A stretch of 32,066 bases of DNA from JBALVO01 sp036961445 (GTDB lineage Bacteria; Pseudomonadota; Gammaproteobacteria; Pseudomonadales; Halieaceae), in NCBI GenBank assembly GCA_036961445.1, contig JBALVO010000036.1:1-32066 (forward strand), given 5' to 3'. A model generated the notes under the pieces. It had not been told where the DNA came from and ran no database searches. It saw only the letters and a program-made list of their open reading frames with translations. Position numbers and translations under genes: made by a program. Positions 16,294-22,950 of this stretch are shown in pieces; positions within the stretch are counted from its first letter, which is position 1, and each line of letters opens with the position of its first letter.

Positions 16294-16322
16294 TTGAAAA
16301 GGGGTGATCCATTGATTAGTAT
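16294..16322 (+). promoter_or_regulatory. Sigma-70 promoter for rplM-rpsI
   Basis: TTGAAA (16294-16299, 5 of 6) and TAGTAT (16317-16322, 4 of 6) are separated by exactly 17 nt. The start of transcription would fall near 16329, leaving a leader of about 35 nt before the rplM ATG. It is the best promoter-like pair in the space between zapE and rplM. Confidence 0.5.
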
Positions 16323-16336
16323 TCGCTCCCTCGAAA

Positions 16337-16354
16337 TTGGACTCCTCCAAGAGG
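16337..16354 (+). promoter_or_regulatory. Two mutually exclusive hairpins over the rplM ribosome binding site
   Basis: TTGGA (16337-16341) can pair with TCCAA (16346-16350) around a 4-nt loop. Alternatively CCTC (16344-16347) pairs with GAGG (16351-16354), the Shine-Dalgarno sequence, around a 3-nt loop. The two stems share bases and cannot coexist, so one hides and the other frees the ribosome binding site. L13 is known to repress its own operon in E. coli through the mRNA leader. The stems are short, so this is only a candidate. Confidence 0.35.
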
Positions 16355-16363
16355 CAGTTATTG

Positions 16364-16792
16364 ATGAAAACATTTAGTGCCAAAGCAGAAGAAGTCACCC
16401 GCGATTGGTTCGTGGTAGACGCTGCTGACAAGACTCTGGGCCGCTTGGCTAGCGAGATCGCGCTGCGTTTGCGCGGCAAGCACAAGGCCGAGTTTACCCC
16501 TCACGTGGATACTGGCGACTACATCGTAGTGGTTAATGCTGAGAAAGTGCGTGTGAGCGGTGCCAAGACAACCGACAAAATTTACCACCGCCATACCGGT
16601 TATCCAGGTGGCCTGAAGTCTATTACTTTCGATAAACTGATCGAGAAGGCGCCAGAGCGGGTAATTCAGGGTGCAGTCAAGGGCATGTTGCCACGTAACC
16701 CACTGGGTCGCGCCATGTTCAAGAAATTGAAAGTGTATGCTGGTAGTGAGCACCCGCACGCGGCGCAGCAACCTCAAGCACTGAACATCTAA
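16364..16792 (+). CDS. rplM: 50S ribosomal protein L13
   Basis: L13 is an early-assembling protein of the large ribosomal subunit. The ATG at 16364 gives 142 residues, the E. coli length, beginning MKTFSAKAEEVTRDWFVVDA and including the conserved DKTLGRLAS, GDYIVVVNAEKV, HTGYPGG and GMLPRNPLGR blocks. An earlier in-frame start at 16337 would add nine non-conserved residues and swallow the ribosome binding site GAGG, which lies 9 nt before the chosen ATG. It forms an operon with rpsI, 13 nt downstream, and has its own promoter and a short leader that may carry autoregulation. Confidence 0.98.
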   Translation: MKTFSAKAEEVTRDWFVVDAADKTLGRLASEIALRLRGKHKAEFTPHVDTGDYIVVVNAEKVRVSGAKTTDKIYHRHTGYPGGLKSITFDKLIEKAPERVIQGAVKGMLPRNPLGRAMFKKLKVYAGSEHPHAAQQPQALNI

Positions 16793-16805
16793 CGGATATT
16801 ATTTT

Positions 16806-17198
16806 ATGTCAGCTACCCAATACTATGGAACTGGTCGTCGCAAGACCTCCACTGCCCGCGTTTTTCTGAAGAACGGCGAAGGCAGCATCACTGTTAACAA
16901 GCGCCCCCTGGATCAGTATTTTGGTCGTGAAGTGGCTCGCATGATAGTGCGTCAGCCTCTGGAACTTGTTGAATTAAAAGACAAATTTGATATTAATATC
17001 ACAGTGGCAGGCGGCGGAAGCTTCGGTCAGGCCGGTGCGATTCGTCACGGTATTACCCGTGCATTGATGGAATACGACGAGACTCTACGCGGTTCTTTGC
17101 GTGGCGCTGGTTTTGTCACCCGGGACGCTCGTGAAGTGGAACGCAAGAAAGTGGGTCTGCGCAAGGCGCGTAAGCGTCCTCAGTACTCCAAGCGTTAA
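16806..17198 (+). CDS. rpsI: 30S ribosomal protein S9
   Basis: S9 is a protein of the 30S head whose C-terminal tail reaches the P-site tRNA. The 130-residue length equals that of E. coli S9. The conserved YGTGRRKTSTARVFL start, GGGSFGQAGAIRHGITRAL centre and basic tail ending RPQYSKR are all present. It follows rplM by 13 nt in the universal rplM-rpsI pair and is followed by tandem terminators, so it closes this operon. Confidence 0.98.
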   Translation: MSATQYYGTGRRKTSTARVFLKNGEGSITVNKRPLDQYFGREVARMIVRQPLELVELKDKFDINITVAGGGSFGQAGAIRHGITRALMEYDETLRGSLRGAGFVTRDAREVERKKVGLRKARKRPQYSKR

Positions 17199-17211
17199 AC
17201 TGGCGGACCCT

Positions 17212-17231
17212 CCTCGCGTTAGCGGGGTTTT
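17212..17231 (+). terminator. First of two tandem hairpins after rpsI
   Basis: CCTCGC (17212-17217) pairs with GCGGGG (17222-17227), including one G-T pair, around a 4-nt loop, followed by four Ts. It lies 14 nt after the rpsI stop. It is weaker than the hairpin just downstream. Confidence 0.55.
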
Positions 17232-17244
17232 CGAAACAACCAGT

Positions 17245-17278
17245 AACGCCCGGCTGCTTTGCAAACCGGGCGTTTTTT
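17245..17278 (+). terminator. Intrinsic terminator of rplM-rpsI
   Basis: AACGCCCGG (17245-17253) pairs perfectly with CCGGGCGTT (17266-17274), a GC-rich 9-bp stem with a 12-nt loop, followed by a continuing T-run to 17278. This is the clearest Rho-independent terminator in the window and separates the ribosomal operon from the bc1 operon. Confidence 0.88.
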
Positions 17279-17413
17279 ATGTCCGCTCAAGCATGATAGA
17301 TCATGGTAAACAATACCAACTGCGCATTGCTGCAATCCGTGATTTGCTCCGATGGCACACTTTGAGCCATCTCAATACCCTGTCATAAACACAGTGAAAT
17401 CAAGGCGTTTTCC

Positions 17414-17448
17414 TTGTAACAACAGTGCAAAATCATTACCATTTGCAC
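17414..17448 (+). promoter_or_regulatory. Candidate promoter and dyad upstream of petA
   Basis: The 240 nt between the terminator and petA hold TTGTAA (17414-17419) and TACCAT (17437-17442) at 17-nt spacing, each 4 of 6. A perfect inverted repeat, GTGCAAA (17425-17431) and TTTGCAC (17442-17448) with a 10-nt spacer, covers the -10. It could be an operator for the respiratory operon. The regulator is unknown and chance is not excluded. Confidence 0.32.
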
Positions 17449-17518
17449 CTTTTTGGGATGTGCCGTCCCGATGGTTGGTAATCGACCGTGATTGGGCTTG
17501 TAATCTGGGGAGAAAAGC

Positions 17519-18115
17519 ATGAGTAGCGATGGCGTAAATACCGGTAGGAGACGTTTCCTAACGGCGGCCACGAGCGCGGTAGGGGTTGCTGGAGCGGTGG
17601 GTATTGCGGTGCCGTTTGTCGGGTCCTGGAATCCCTCAGCGAAGGCCAAGGCAGCTGGTGCACCGGTTAAGGCCGATATCGGTAAGCTGGAGCCGGGCCA
17701 AATGGTCGTGGTGGAATGGCGCGGTAAACCGGTCTACGTATTGAATCGCACCGAGACCCAGCTCAGCAATTTGGCGTTACTGAACGACCAGCTCAAAGAT
17801 CCCGAATCACTGGTATCGGCGCAGCCGGCATATATCCAGGGAATCGACCGCGCGCTGCGACCTGGCCTGCTGGTAGTAGTGGGTTTGTGTACCCACCTGG
17901 GTTGTGCCCCTAAATTCCGGCCTGAGGTTGGTGCGGCTGATCTGGGCGGCGCGGAATGGTTGGGTGGGTTCTTCTGCCCTTGCCACGGTTCAAAGTTTGA
18001 CTTATCGGGCCGCGTTTACGCTGGTGTTCCGGCCTCTTCGAACCTGGAGGTGCCCCCGTATTCATTCGAGGGTGACAACATCCTTGTAATTGGCGTGGAT
18101 ACGGAGGCTGCCTGA
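17519..18115 (+). CDS. petA: Rieske iron-sulfur subunit of the cytochrome bc1 complex
   Basis: The Rieske protein takes an electron from ubiquinol at the Qo site and passes it to cytochrome c1. The 198-residue product starts with a twin-arginine signal (RRRFLT, residues 10-15) and a hydrophobic anchor (about 17-35), as expected for a Tat-exported, membrane-held protein. The [2Fe-2S] ligands are in CTHLGC (Cys124, His126, disulfide Cys129) and CPCHGS (Cys153, disulfide Cys155, His156). The ribosome binding site GGGGAGA precedes the ATG. Its TGA overlaps the next ATG by one base (TGATG), so translation is coupled to the cytochrome b-c1 frame. Confidence 0.97.
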   Translation: MSSDGVNTGRRRFLTAATSAVGVAGAVGIAVPFVGSWNPSAKAKAAGAPVKADIGKLEPGQMVVVEWRGKPVYVLNRTETQLSNLALLNDQLKDPESLVSAQPAYIQGIDRALRPGLLVVVGLCTHLGCAPKFRPEVGAADLGGAEWLGGFFCPCHGSKFDLSGRVYAGVPASSNLEVPPYSFEGDNILVIGVDTEAA

Positions 18116-20154
18116 TGATCAATATGCTCGTTGGATTACGTGATTGGGTCGATGCCCGCCTGCCTATTGTGCGTGCCTGGAACACCCACATGGGCAAGTA
18201 CTACGCCCCCAAGAACTTCAATTTCTGGTATTTCTTTGGCGTGCTGTCCCTGCTGGTGCTGGTCAATCAATTATTGACCGGAATCTGGCTCACCATGAGC
18301 TACAACCCCAGCCAGGAAGGGGCTTTCGCATCGGTAGAATACATCATGCGAGACGTGGATTACGGCTGGATCCTGCGCTATATGCACTCCACGGGTGCCT
18401 CAGCATTCTTTGTCGTGGTTTATTTGCATATGTTTCGCGCCCTGTTATACGGCTCTTACCAGAAGCCACGCGAATTGATCTGGATCTTCGGCATGCTGAT
18501 CTTTGTGGTATTGATGGCCGAGGCATTCGTGGGCTATGTGTTGCCCTGGGGACAGATGTCCTACTGGGGTGCGCAGGTGATTATCTCCTTGTTCGGCGCG
18601 ATACCTGTAGTGGGTGACGATATCGTGACCTGGATCCGAGGGGATTATTTGATCTCAGGTATCACCCTCAACCGATTTTTCGCCCTGCATGTAGTGGCCT
18701 TGCCTATCGTGCTGCTGGCGTTGGTCGTGCTGCACTTATTGGCCCTGCACGAAGTGGGCTCCAATAACCCCGATGGCGTTGATATCAAGAAGCACAAGGG
18801 CCCTGACGGCGTGCCTCTGGATGGCGTGGCTTTCCACCCGTACTACACAGTGCACGACCTGCAGGCTGTGGGGGTATTCCTGTTTATATTTTGTGGCATC
18901 ATCTTCTTTATGCCGGAAATGGGCGGATACTTCCTGGAGTTTGCGAACTTTGAAGAAGCCAATGCCCTGAAGACACCGGCGCATATTGCTCCGGTATGGT
19001 ATTTCACGCCGTTTTATTCTGTGTTGCGCGCAGTACCGGATAAGTTCTGGGGTTTTATTGCCTTTGCTGCTTCGGTGGCGGTGCCATTTATGCTGCCCTG
19101 GCTGGATCGCAGTCCGGTTAAATCCTGGCGCTACCGCGGTAACATTACCAAGGTCATGTTGGCCGTATTTGTTGCTTCGTTCCTGATTCTGGGTGTGTTG
19201 GGTGTTAAGTCACCTACACCCGAGCGCACTTTCCTGGCCCAGATCTGTTCTGTGCTGTACTTCGGTTTCTTCCTGTTGATGCCCATCTGGACCAGCATGG
19301 ACAAGACCAAGCCGGTTCCAGAGCGCATTACTATGGACGGCGGTATCGGTGTCTGGGGCAGTATCGGCGGTGTGGTGTTGATCCTGGCTCTGACGATCCT
19401 GCCGCTAAAGGCGGTTGGCTCCGAGTCGAGCTTTAACTGCGGCAGCATGGCTTGTGATGAGATGGTGGTAGATCCACACAATCAAGCCTCGCTGCAAAAA
19501 GGCGCCAGGATGTATATGAATTACTGCATGGGTTGTCACTCGTTGCAGTATTCCCGATACAATCGGGTTGCCAGTGATCTGGGTATTCCTGAAGATTTGT
19601 TCATGGCTAACCTGATGTTCGACCCCGATGAAAAAGTCGGTTCGTTGATGTACAGCGCCATGGATGAGCGCAATGCCAAAGTATGGTTTGGTGCCGCGCC
19701 ACCGGATCTGACATTGATCTCCAGAGCACGTCAGCCCGAGTGGCTTTATACCTACTTGCGCACCTTCTATAAGGATGAGACACGTCCTTACGGCGTAAAC
19801 AACAAAGTGTTCAAGGATGTGGGTATGCCCCATGTGCTGCTTGAACTGCAGGGTATGCAGGAGTGCGCCATGGGTCCGGTAATGGCGCATAATGGTGGCG
19901 TTAAGCGTGACCCTCTGACCGGCACTGATATTCTGGAGGATCCCTGTGGCCAGTTTACCATTGCTGAAGCCGGGAAGATGACGCCGGCCGAGTATGATGC
20001 GTCGATGTATGACCTGGTAAATTTTTTGGCCTATACATCCGAGCCGATGGCGGGAGAACGCCAGCGCATTGGTATATTTACGCTACTTTTTATCGCATTG
20101 TTTACGGTGTTCGCCTGGTTGCTTAATCGCGAATACTGGAAAGACGTACACTGA
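18115..20154 (+). CDS. Cytochrome b-cytochrome c1 fusion protein of the bc1 complex
   Basis: One uninterrupted 679-residue frame carries two subunits that most gammaproteobacteria encode separately as petB and petC. Residues 1 to about 405 are cytochrome b: haem ligand pairs His91/His105 and His192/His207, and the Qo motif PVWY (293-296, the form I recall for beta/gammaproteobacteria rather than PEWY). Residues about 410-433 form a hydrophobic segment ending LPLKAVG that resembles a cytochrome c1 signal peptide. Cytochrome c1 follows, with haem-binding CMGCH (471-475), the predicted Met571 ligand in GMPHVL, and a C-terminal anchor helix (about 651-670). Bradyrhizobium fbcH has the same layout and is cleaved after translation; similar processing here is inferred. 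It is coupled to petA by a TGATG overlap. Confidence 0.95.
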   Translation: MINMLVGLRDWVDARLPIVRAWNTHMGKYYAPKNFNFWYFFGVLSLLVLVNQLLTGIWLTMSYNPSQEGAFASVEYIMRDVDYGWILRYMHSTGASAFFVVVYLHMFRALLYGSYQKPRELIWIFGMLIFVVLMAEAFVGYVLPWGQMSYWGAQVIISLFGAIPVVGDDIVTWIRGDYLISGITLNRFFALHVVALPIVLLALVVLHLLALHEVGSNNPDGVDIKKHKGPDGVPLDGVAFHPYYTVHDLQAVGVFLFIFCGIIFFMPEMGGYFLEFANFEEANALKTPAHIAPVWYFTPFYSVLRAVPDKFWGFIAFAASVAVPFMLPWLDRSPVKSWRYRGNITKVMLAVFVASFLILGVLGVKSPTPERTFLAQICSVLYFGFFLLMPIWTSMDKTKPVPERITMDGGIGVWGSIGGVVLILALTILPLKAVGSESSFNCGSMACDEMVVDPHNQASLQKGARMYMNYCMGCHSLQYSRYNRVASDLGIPEDLFMANLMFDPDEKVGSLMYSAMDERNAKVWFGAAPPDLTLISRARQPEWLYTYLRTFYKDETRPYGVNNKVFKDVGMPHVLLELQGMQECAMGPVMAHNGGVKRDPLTGTDILEDPCGQFTIAEAGKMTPAEYDASMYDLVNFLAYTSEPMAGERQRIGIFTLLFIALFTVFAWLLNREYWKDVH

Positions 20155-20232
20155 TCCTAGCCGATCGTTTGTTGCAGCGGGACAGGTGTCGCGCTGTATC
20201 ATTTTTTGTAAGAAATAACTGAGGAATCCCTG

Positions 20233-20865
20233 ATGGGTGTAGTGGCAAAACGGTCTTCAATGACATTTTTTTCTGATAGCACAAGTCACTATAGCCACCG
20301 CGTGCGTATTGTTCTGGCCGAGAAGGGAGTCACGGTGGAGATGATCGAGTCGGACGTGGCCCATCCTCCGGCCGAGCTGGCAGATCTCAACCCCTACAAT
20401 AGCTTGCCCACTCTGGTGGATCGTGACCTGGTGTTATATGAATCCAAGGTGATGATGGAGTATCTGGATGAGCGTTTCCCGCATCCACCGTTGCTGCCGG
20501 TCTACCCCGTGGCCCGTGCTGAAAGTCGCTTGTATATCCACCGTATCGAGAAAGACTGGTGCGCATTGGTCGATGCAATTCAGCACACGCGTAGCGAGAA
20601 TGTGATCAAGAAATCCACCAAGGAGTTGCGCGAGAGCATTCTGGGAATCGCGCCTATCTTTGCTGAGAAGCCGTTCTTTATGAGTGAAGAATTCACTCTG
20701 GTCGATTGCTGTATCGCACCGATCCTGTGGCGCTTGCCATTCCTGGGTGTCGATATTCGCGCCAGCAAGCAGTCCAAGCCGTTATTGGATTATATGGACG
20801 CGCTGTTTGCTCGCGAGTCTTTCCAGGAGAGCTTGTCTGAACAGGAACGGGAAATGCGCCTTTAA
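20233..20865 (+). CDS. sspA: Stringent starvation protein A
   Basis: SspA is a glutathione S-transferase-fold protein that binds RNA polymerase and alters transcription in stationary phase and under acid stress in E. coli. The 210-residue product aligns along its full length with the E. coli protein: YSHRVRIVLAEKGV in the N domain, YLDERFPHPPL and the hallmark VYPVARAESRLYIHRIEKDW, and EREMRL at the end. A GAGGAAT ribosome binding site precedes the ATG. It lies 78 nt after the bc1 operon and 42 nt before sspB. A perfect 18-nt palindrome covers its stop codon. Confidence 0.96.
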   Translation: MGVVAKRSSMTFFSDSTSHYSHRVRIVLAEKGVTVEMIESDVAHPPAELADLNPYNSLPTLVDRDLVLYESKVMMEYLDERFPHPPLLPVYPVARAESRLYIHRIEKDWCALVDAIQHTRSENVIKKSTKELRESILGIAPIFAEKPFFMSEEFTLVDCCIAPILWRLPFLGVDIRASKQSKPLLDYMDALFARESFQESLSEQEREMRL

Positions 20866-20872
20866 AGGCGCA
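20855..20872 (+). repeat. Perfect 18-nt palindrome over the sspA stop codon
   Basis: TGCGCCTTTAAAGGCGCA reads identically on both strands and contains the sspA TAA. Flanking GAAA and TTTC can extend the stem with one bulged base. There is no T-run after it, so it may act as a partial attenuator or as a 3'-end stabiliser between sspA and sspB. Confidence 0.55.
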
Positions 20873-20907
20873 GTTTCCACTCACGCTCCGTTGTTACAGG
20901 GTCAGTC

Positions 20908-21294
20908 ATGACGTCAAGTCGTCCTTATATCATGCGCGCTCTCTACGAGTGGATTGTAGACAACGATTGCACGCCTTATGTATTGGTAGACGCATCCAGT
21001 GACGGAGTCATGGTGCCGCAGCAATTCGTTAAGGACGATCAAATCGTGCTTAATATTTCTCCCGGTGCGGTCATGGACCTGAATATTTCTAACGACGCAG
21101 TGGTCTTCAACGGCCGCTTCGGTGGTGTCGCTACCGATGTTTTTGTGCCGATCTCTGCCGTGGTGGGTATCTACGCCAGGGAGAATGGCCAGGGCATGGT
21201 GTTTGAACCCGAGGAAGCCAGTGAGCCACCGGACGATACTCCGCCAGAGCCCAACAAGCTCGAGGCGCGCCCTTCCCTGAAGATTGTTAAATAG
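20908..21294 (+). CDS. sspB: ClpXP protease specificity-enhancing factor SspB
   Basis: SspB tethers ssrA-tagged proteins, and in E. coli RseA fragments, to ClpXP for degradation. The 128-residue protein has the compact N-terminal domain (RPYIMRALYEWIVDNDCTPY to about residue 105), an acidic, Pro-rich flexible linker, and a C-terminal RPSLKIVK that matches the ClpX-binding tail motif. It follows sspA in the conserved pair and converges with dolP 30 nt downstream. With DegS in the same window, two parts of the sigma-E anti-sigma proteolysis route are present, though they are not adjacent. Confidence 0.96.
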   Translation: MTSSRPYIMRALYEWIVDNDCTPYVLVDASSDGVMVPQQFVKDDQIVLNISPGAVMDLNISNDAVVFNGRFGGVATDVFVPISAVVGIYARENGQGMVFEPEEASEPPDDTPPEPNKLEARPSLKIVK

Positions 21295-21324
21295 TTTTGT
21301 CGTCCGGCGGTCTTGCTATCGCCC

Positions 21325-21897
21325 CTAGTCGACCAGCTCAAACAACCGCACCACGCGCTGCACTCCGGATATTCCGGCCGTCTTGTCAGAGATGCGCTCT
21401 GCCTCGGCGCGGGTAGCCAGGCCCATCAGATAGACCACCCCATTTTCCGTAACAACCTTCACTCGAGTGCCCTCACTATCGGAACTGCCCAGCAACCAGG
21501 ATTTCACCTTGGTAGTGATCCATGTGTCGCTGGTGCGTGTCATGCCTGAGCTGGGAGAGGCGATTTCCAGCTCATTATAGATTCTGCGCACACCGTGGAC
21601 TTTGCGCACGACTTCGGTAGCTTTAGCCTTCAGTTTCTCGTCGTTAACCTGGCCAGCAACAAGCACGAACCCGTTGTAGCTGACCACTGTGAGGTGAGCG
21701 TCGTGGAAGGCTTCGTCGGCGGCGTGGATGTTGACCGTGGATTTGGTTTCAATGTTATCGTCTTCGATCACCTGAGCCATCGTGCGCTCTATGGGTTCGT
21801 CTTCAATGGTGTCGACTTGCATGGTGGCCAGGAAGCTGCCACAGCCGGATAGGGTGAGTGCGCTGAGTGCGATCAGCGTTAGGAGGATTTGCTTCAT
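21325..21897 (-). CDS. dolP: DolP/YraP-type outer-membrane lipoprotein with two BON domains
   Basis: This 190-residue lipoprotein has a signal peptide ending in the lipobox LSGC (Cys19), and Gly at the next position rather than Asp, consistent with sorting to the outer membrane. Two BON domains follow, at about residues 47-115 and 125-190 (VSYNGFVLVAGQV and VVTENGVVYLMGLAT are the paired cores). E. coli DolP supports outer-membrane integrity and BAM activity. The gene starts 3 nt after the diaA stop, so it is translationally linked to diaA, as in the E. coli yraN-diaA-dolP group. Confidence 0.92.
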   Translation of the reverse strand: MKQILLTLIALSALTLSGCGSFLATMQVDTIEDEPIERTMAQVIEDDNIETKSTVNIHAADEAFHDAHLTVVSYNGFVLVAGQVNDEKLKAKATEVVRKVHGVRRIYNELEIASPSSGMTRTSDTWITTKVKSWLLGSSDSEGTRVKVVTENGVVYLMGLATRAEAERISDKTAGISGVQRVVRLFELVD

Positions 21898-21900
21898 ATT

Positions 21901-22500
21901 TTATTCCTGGTTGTAGGTTCCGAACAGGCTGTGTTCTATTAACTCGCAAAGACTGTGGATGGCGATGGTGTGCATTTCCACAATGCGCGGTTGGCGCGTT
22001 GCAGCGACGCGCAGTTCCACATCCTCGGCGTGTATCAAGGCGCTAAGTTCATCGTCGCTGGTGTTGGACAGCGCTATGACTGTCATGTTCCTTTCGTGGG
22101 CTGCCTGCGCTGCTCGTAACAGGTTGTTGGCTCCGCTGGAACTGTTAATACAAAGCAGCACGTCGCCGGGTTGCCCCAGGGCGCGTAACTGCCTGGAGAA
22201 AATTTCATTGATGCCACTGGAGTGGGCAATGGCGGTGATGCTGGCGCCGTCACAGCCCAGGGCCAGGGCGGGCAGGGCTGGCCGTTCATGTTCAAAGCGG
22301 CTTAGCAGATTACTGGCAAATAACTGCGCCTGCGCTGCATCTACGCCGTTGCCGCAGGCGATAATTTTGCGGTCTTCCAGTAGTGCCTTGGCCATTAACT
22401 GACTGCCCAGTTCGATTGGCTCCGCCAGGTTGTCTGCCGACATGGCAATTGTTTCTATGGTGTCCTGAAAGTTGGCTGCGATGATCTGGTAGTAGTTCAT
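21901..22500 (-). CDS. diaA: DiaA-type SIS-domain protein
   Basis: DiaA is a tetrameric SIS-fold protein that binds DnaA and promotes timely replication initiation. The 199-residue product shows CGNGVDAAQAQLFASNLLSRFEHERP-type conservation near residues 50-75, GQPGDVLLCINSSSGANN in the phosphosugar-like pocket, and a C-terminal EMHTIAIHSLCELIEHSLF helix. It is closely related to the sedoheptulose-7-phosphate isomerase GmhA, with which it is often confused in annotation. The yraN-dolP neighbourhood and the match to E. coli DiaA favour DiaA. An isomerase role cannot be fully excluded from sequence alone. Confidence 0.86.
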   Translation of the reverse strand: MNYYQIIAANFQDTIETIAMSADNLAEPIELGSQLMAKALLEDRKIIACGNGVDAAQAQLFASNLLSRFEHERPALPALALGCDGASITAIAHSSGINEIFSRQLRALGQPGDVLLCINSSSGANNLLRAAQAAHERNMTVIALSNTSDDELSALIHAEDVELRVAATRQPRIVEMHTIAIHSLCELIEHSLFGTYNQE

Positions 22501-22524
22501 TCAATGTTTTCCGGGTGTTGCGTT

Positions 22525-22884
22525 TCAGGCGGTAAAAGCGCCGCGAATCCAGCGAATCTCTGAGTCGGATGAGGGTGAGCGCGGCTCAAAGGTAATTACG
22601 TCAAATCGACATGGCATATTGGCAAATTTTGGATGACGTTGCAGGAATAATTGCGCAGTGAGCATAATACGTTGCTGCTTGCGTTTGTCTACGGATGCAG
22701 CTGCACTGGCAAAGCGCAGATTGCTGCGCGCCCTGACTTCCAGGAAGACCAGGTGATTATTGTGTTGGGCGATAATATCAATTTCTCCGGTCTTACCCGC
22801 GAAATTTCGTGCCAGTAAACTAAGGCCCTGATCCTGCAGCCACTGGCTGGCCCGGGTTTCGTAATCATCGCCCAGCGACCTCAT
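22525..22884 (-). CDS. yraN: YraN/UPF0102-family nuclease-like protein
   Basis: The product is a 119-residue member of UPF0102, a fold related to Holliday-junction resolvases and restriction endonucleases; the cellular role is not established. The nuclease-like motif is clear: an early Glu in GDDYETRASQWL, then GEIDII and VFLEVRAR, with the Asp-Glu-x-Arg arrangement of the family. It begins 66 nt after the lpoA stop and ends 24 nt before diaA, as in E. coli and Pseudomonas. Confidence 0.92.
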   Translation of the reverse strand: MRSLGDDYETRASQWLQDQGLSLLARNFAGKTGEIDIIAQHNNHLVFLEVRARSNLRFASAAASVDKRKQQRIMLTAQLFLQRHPKFANMPCRFDVITFEPRSPSSDSEIRWIRGAFTA

Positions 22885-22950
22885 GGTACACCTCGCCTCG
22901 CTGCAGGCCTTGTACAGCGGTATTACCGAATGCTACGTGGCGCAGTTTAC

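Noticed and set aside
18991..19002. PVWY rather than PEWY at the cytochrome b Qo site
   Set aside because: PVWY is, to my knowledge, the usual form in beta- and gammaproteobacteria and is not a sign of an altered enzyme.
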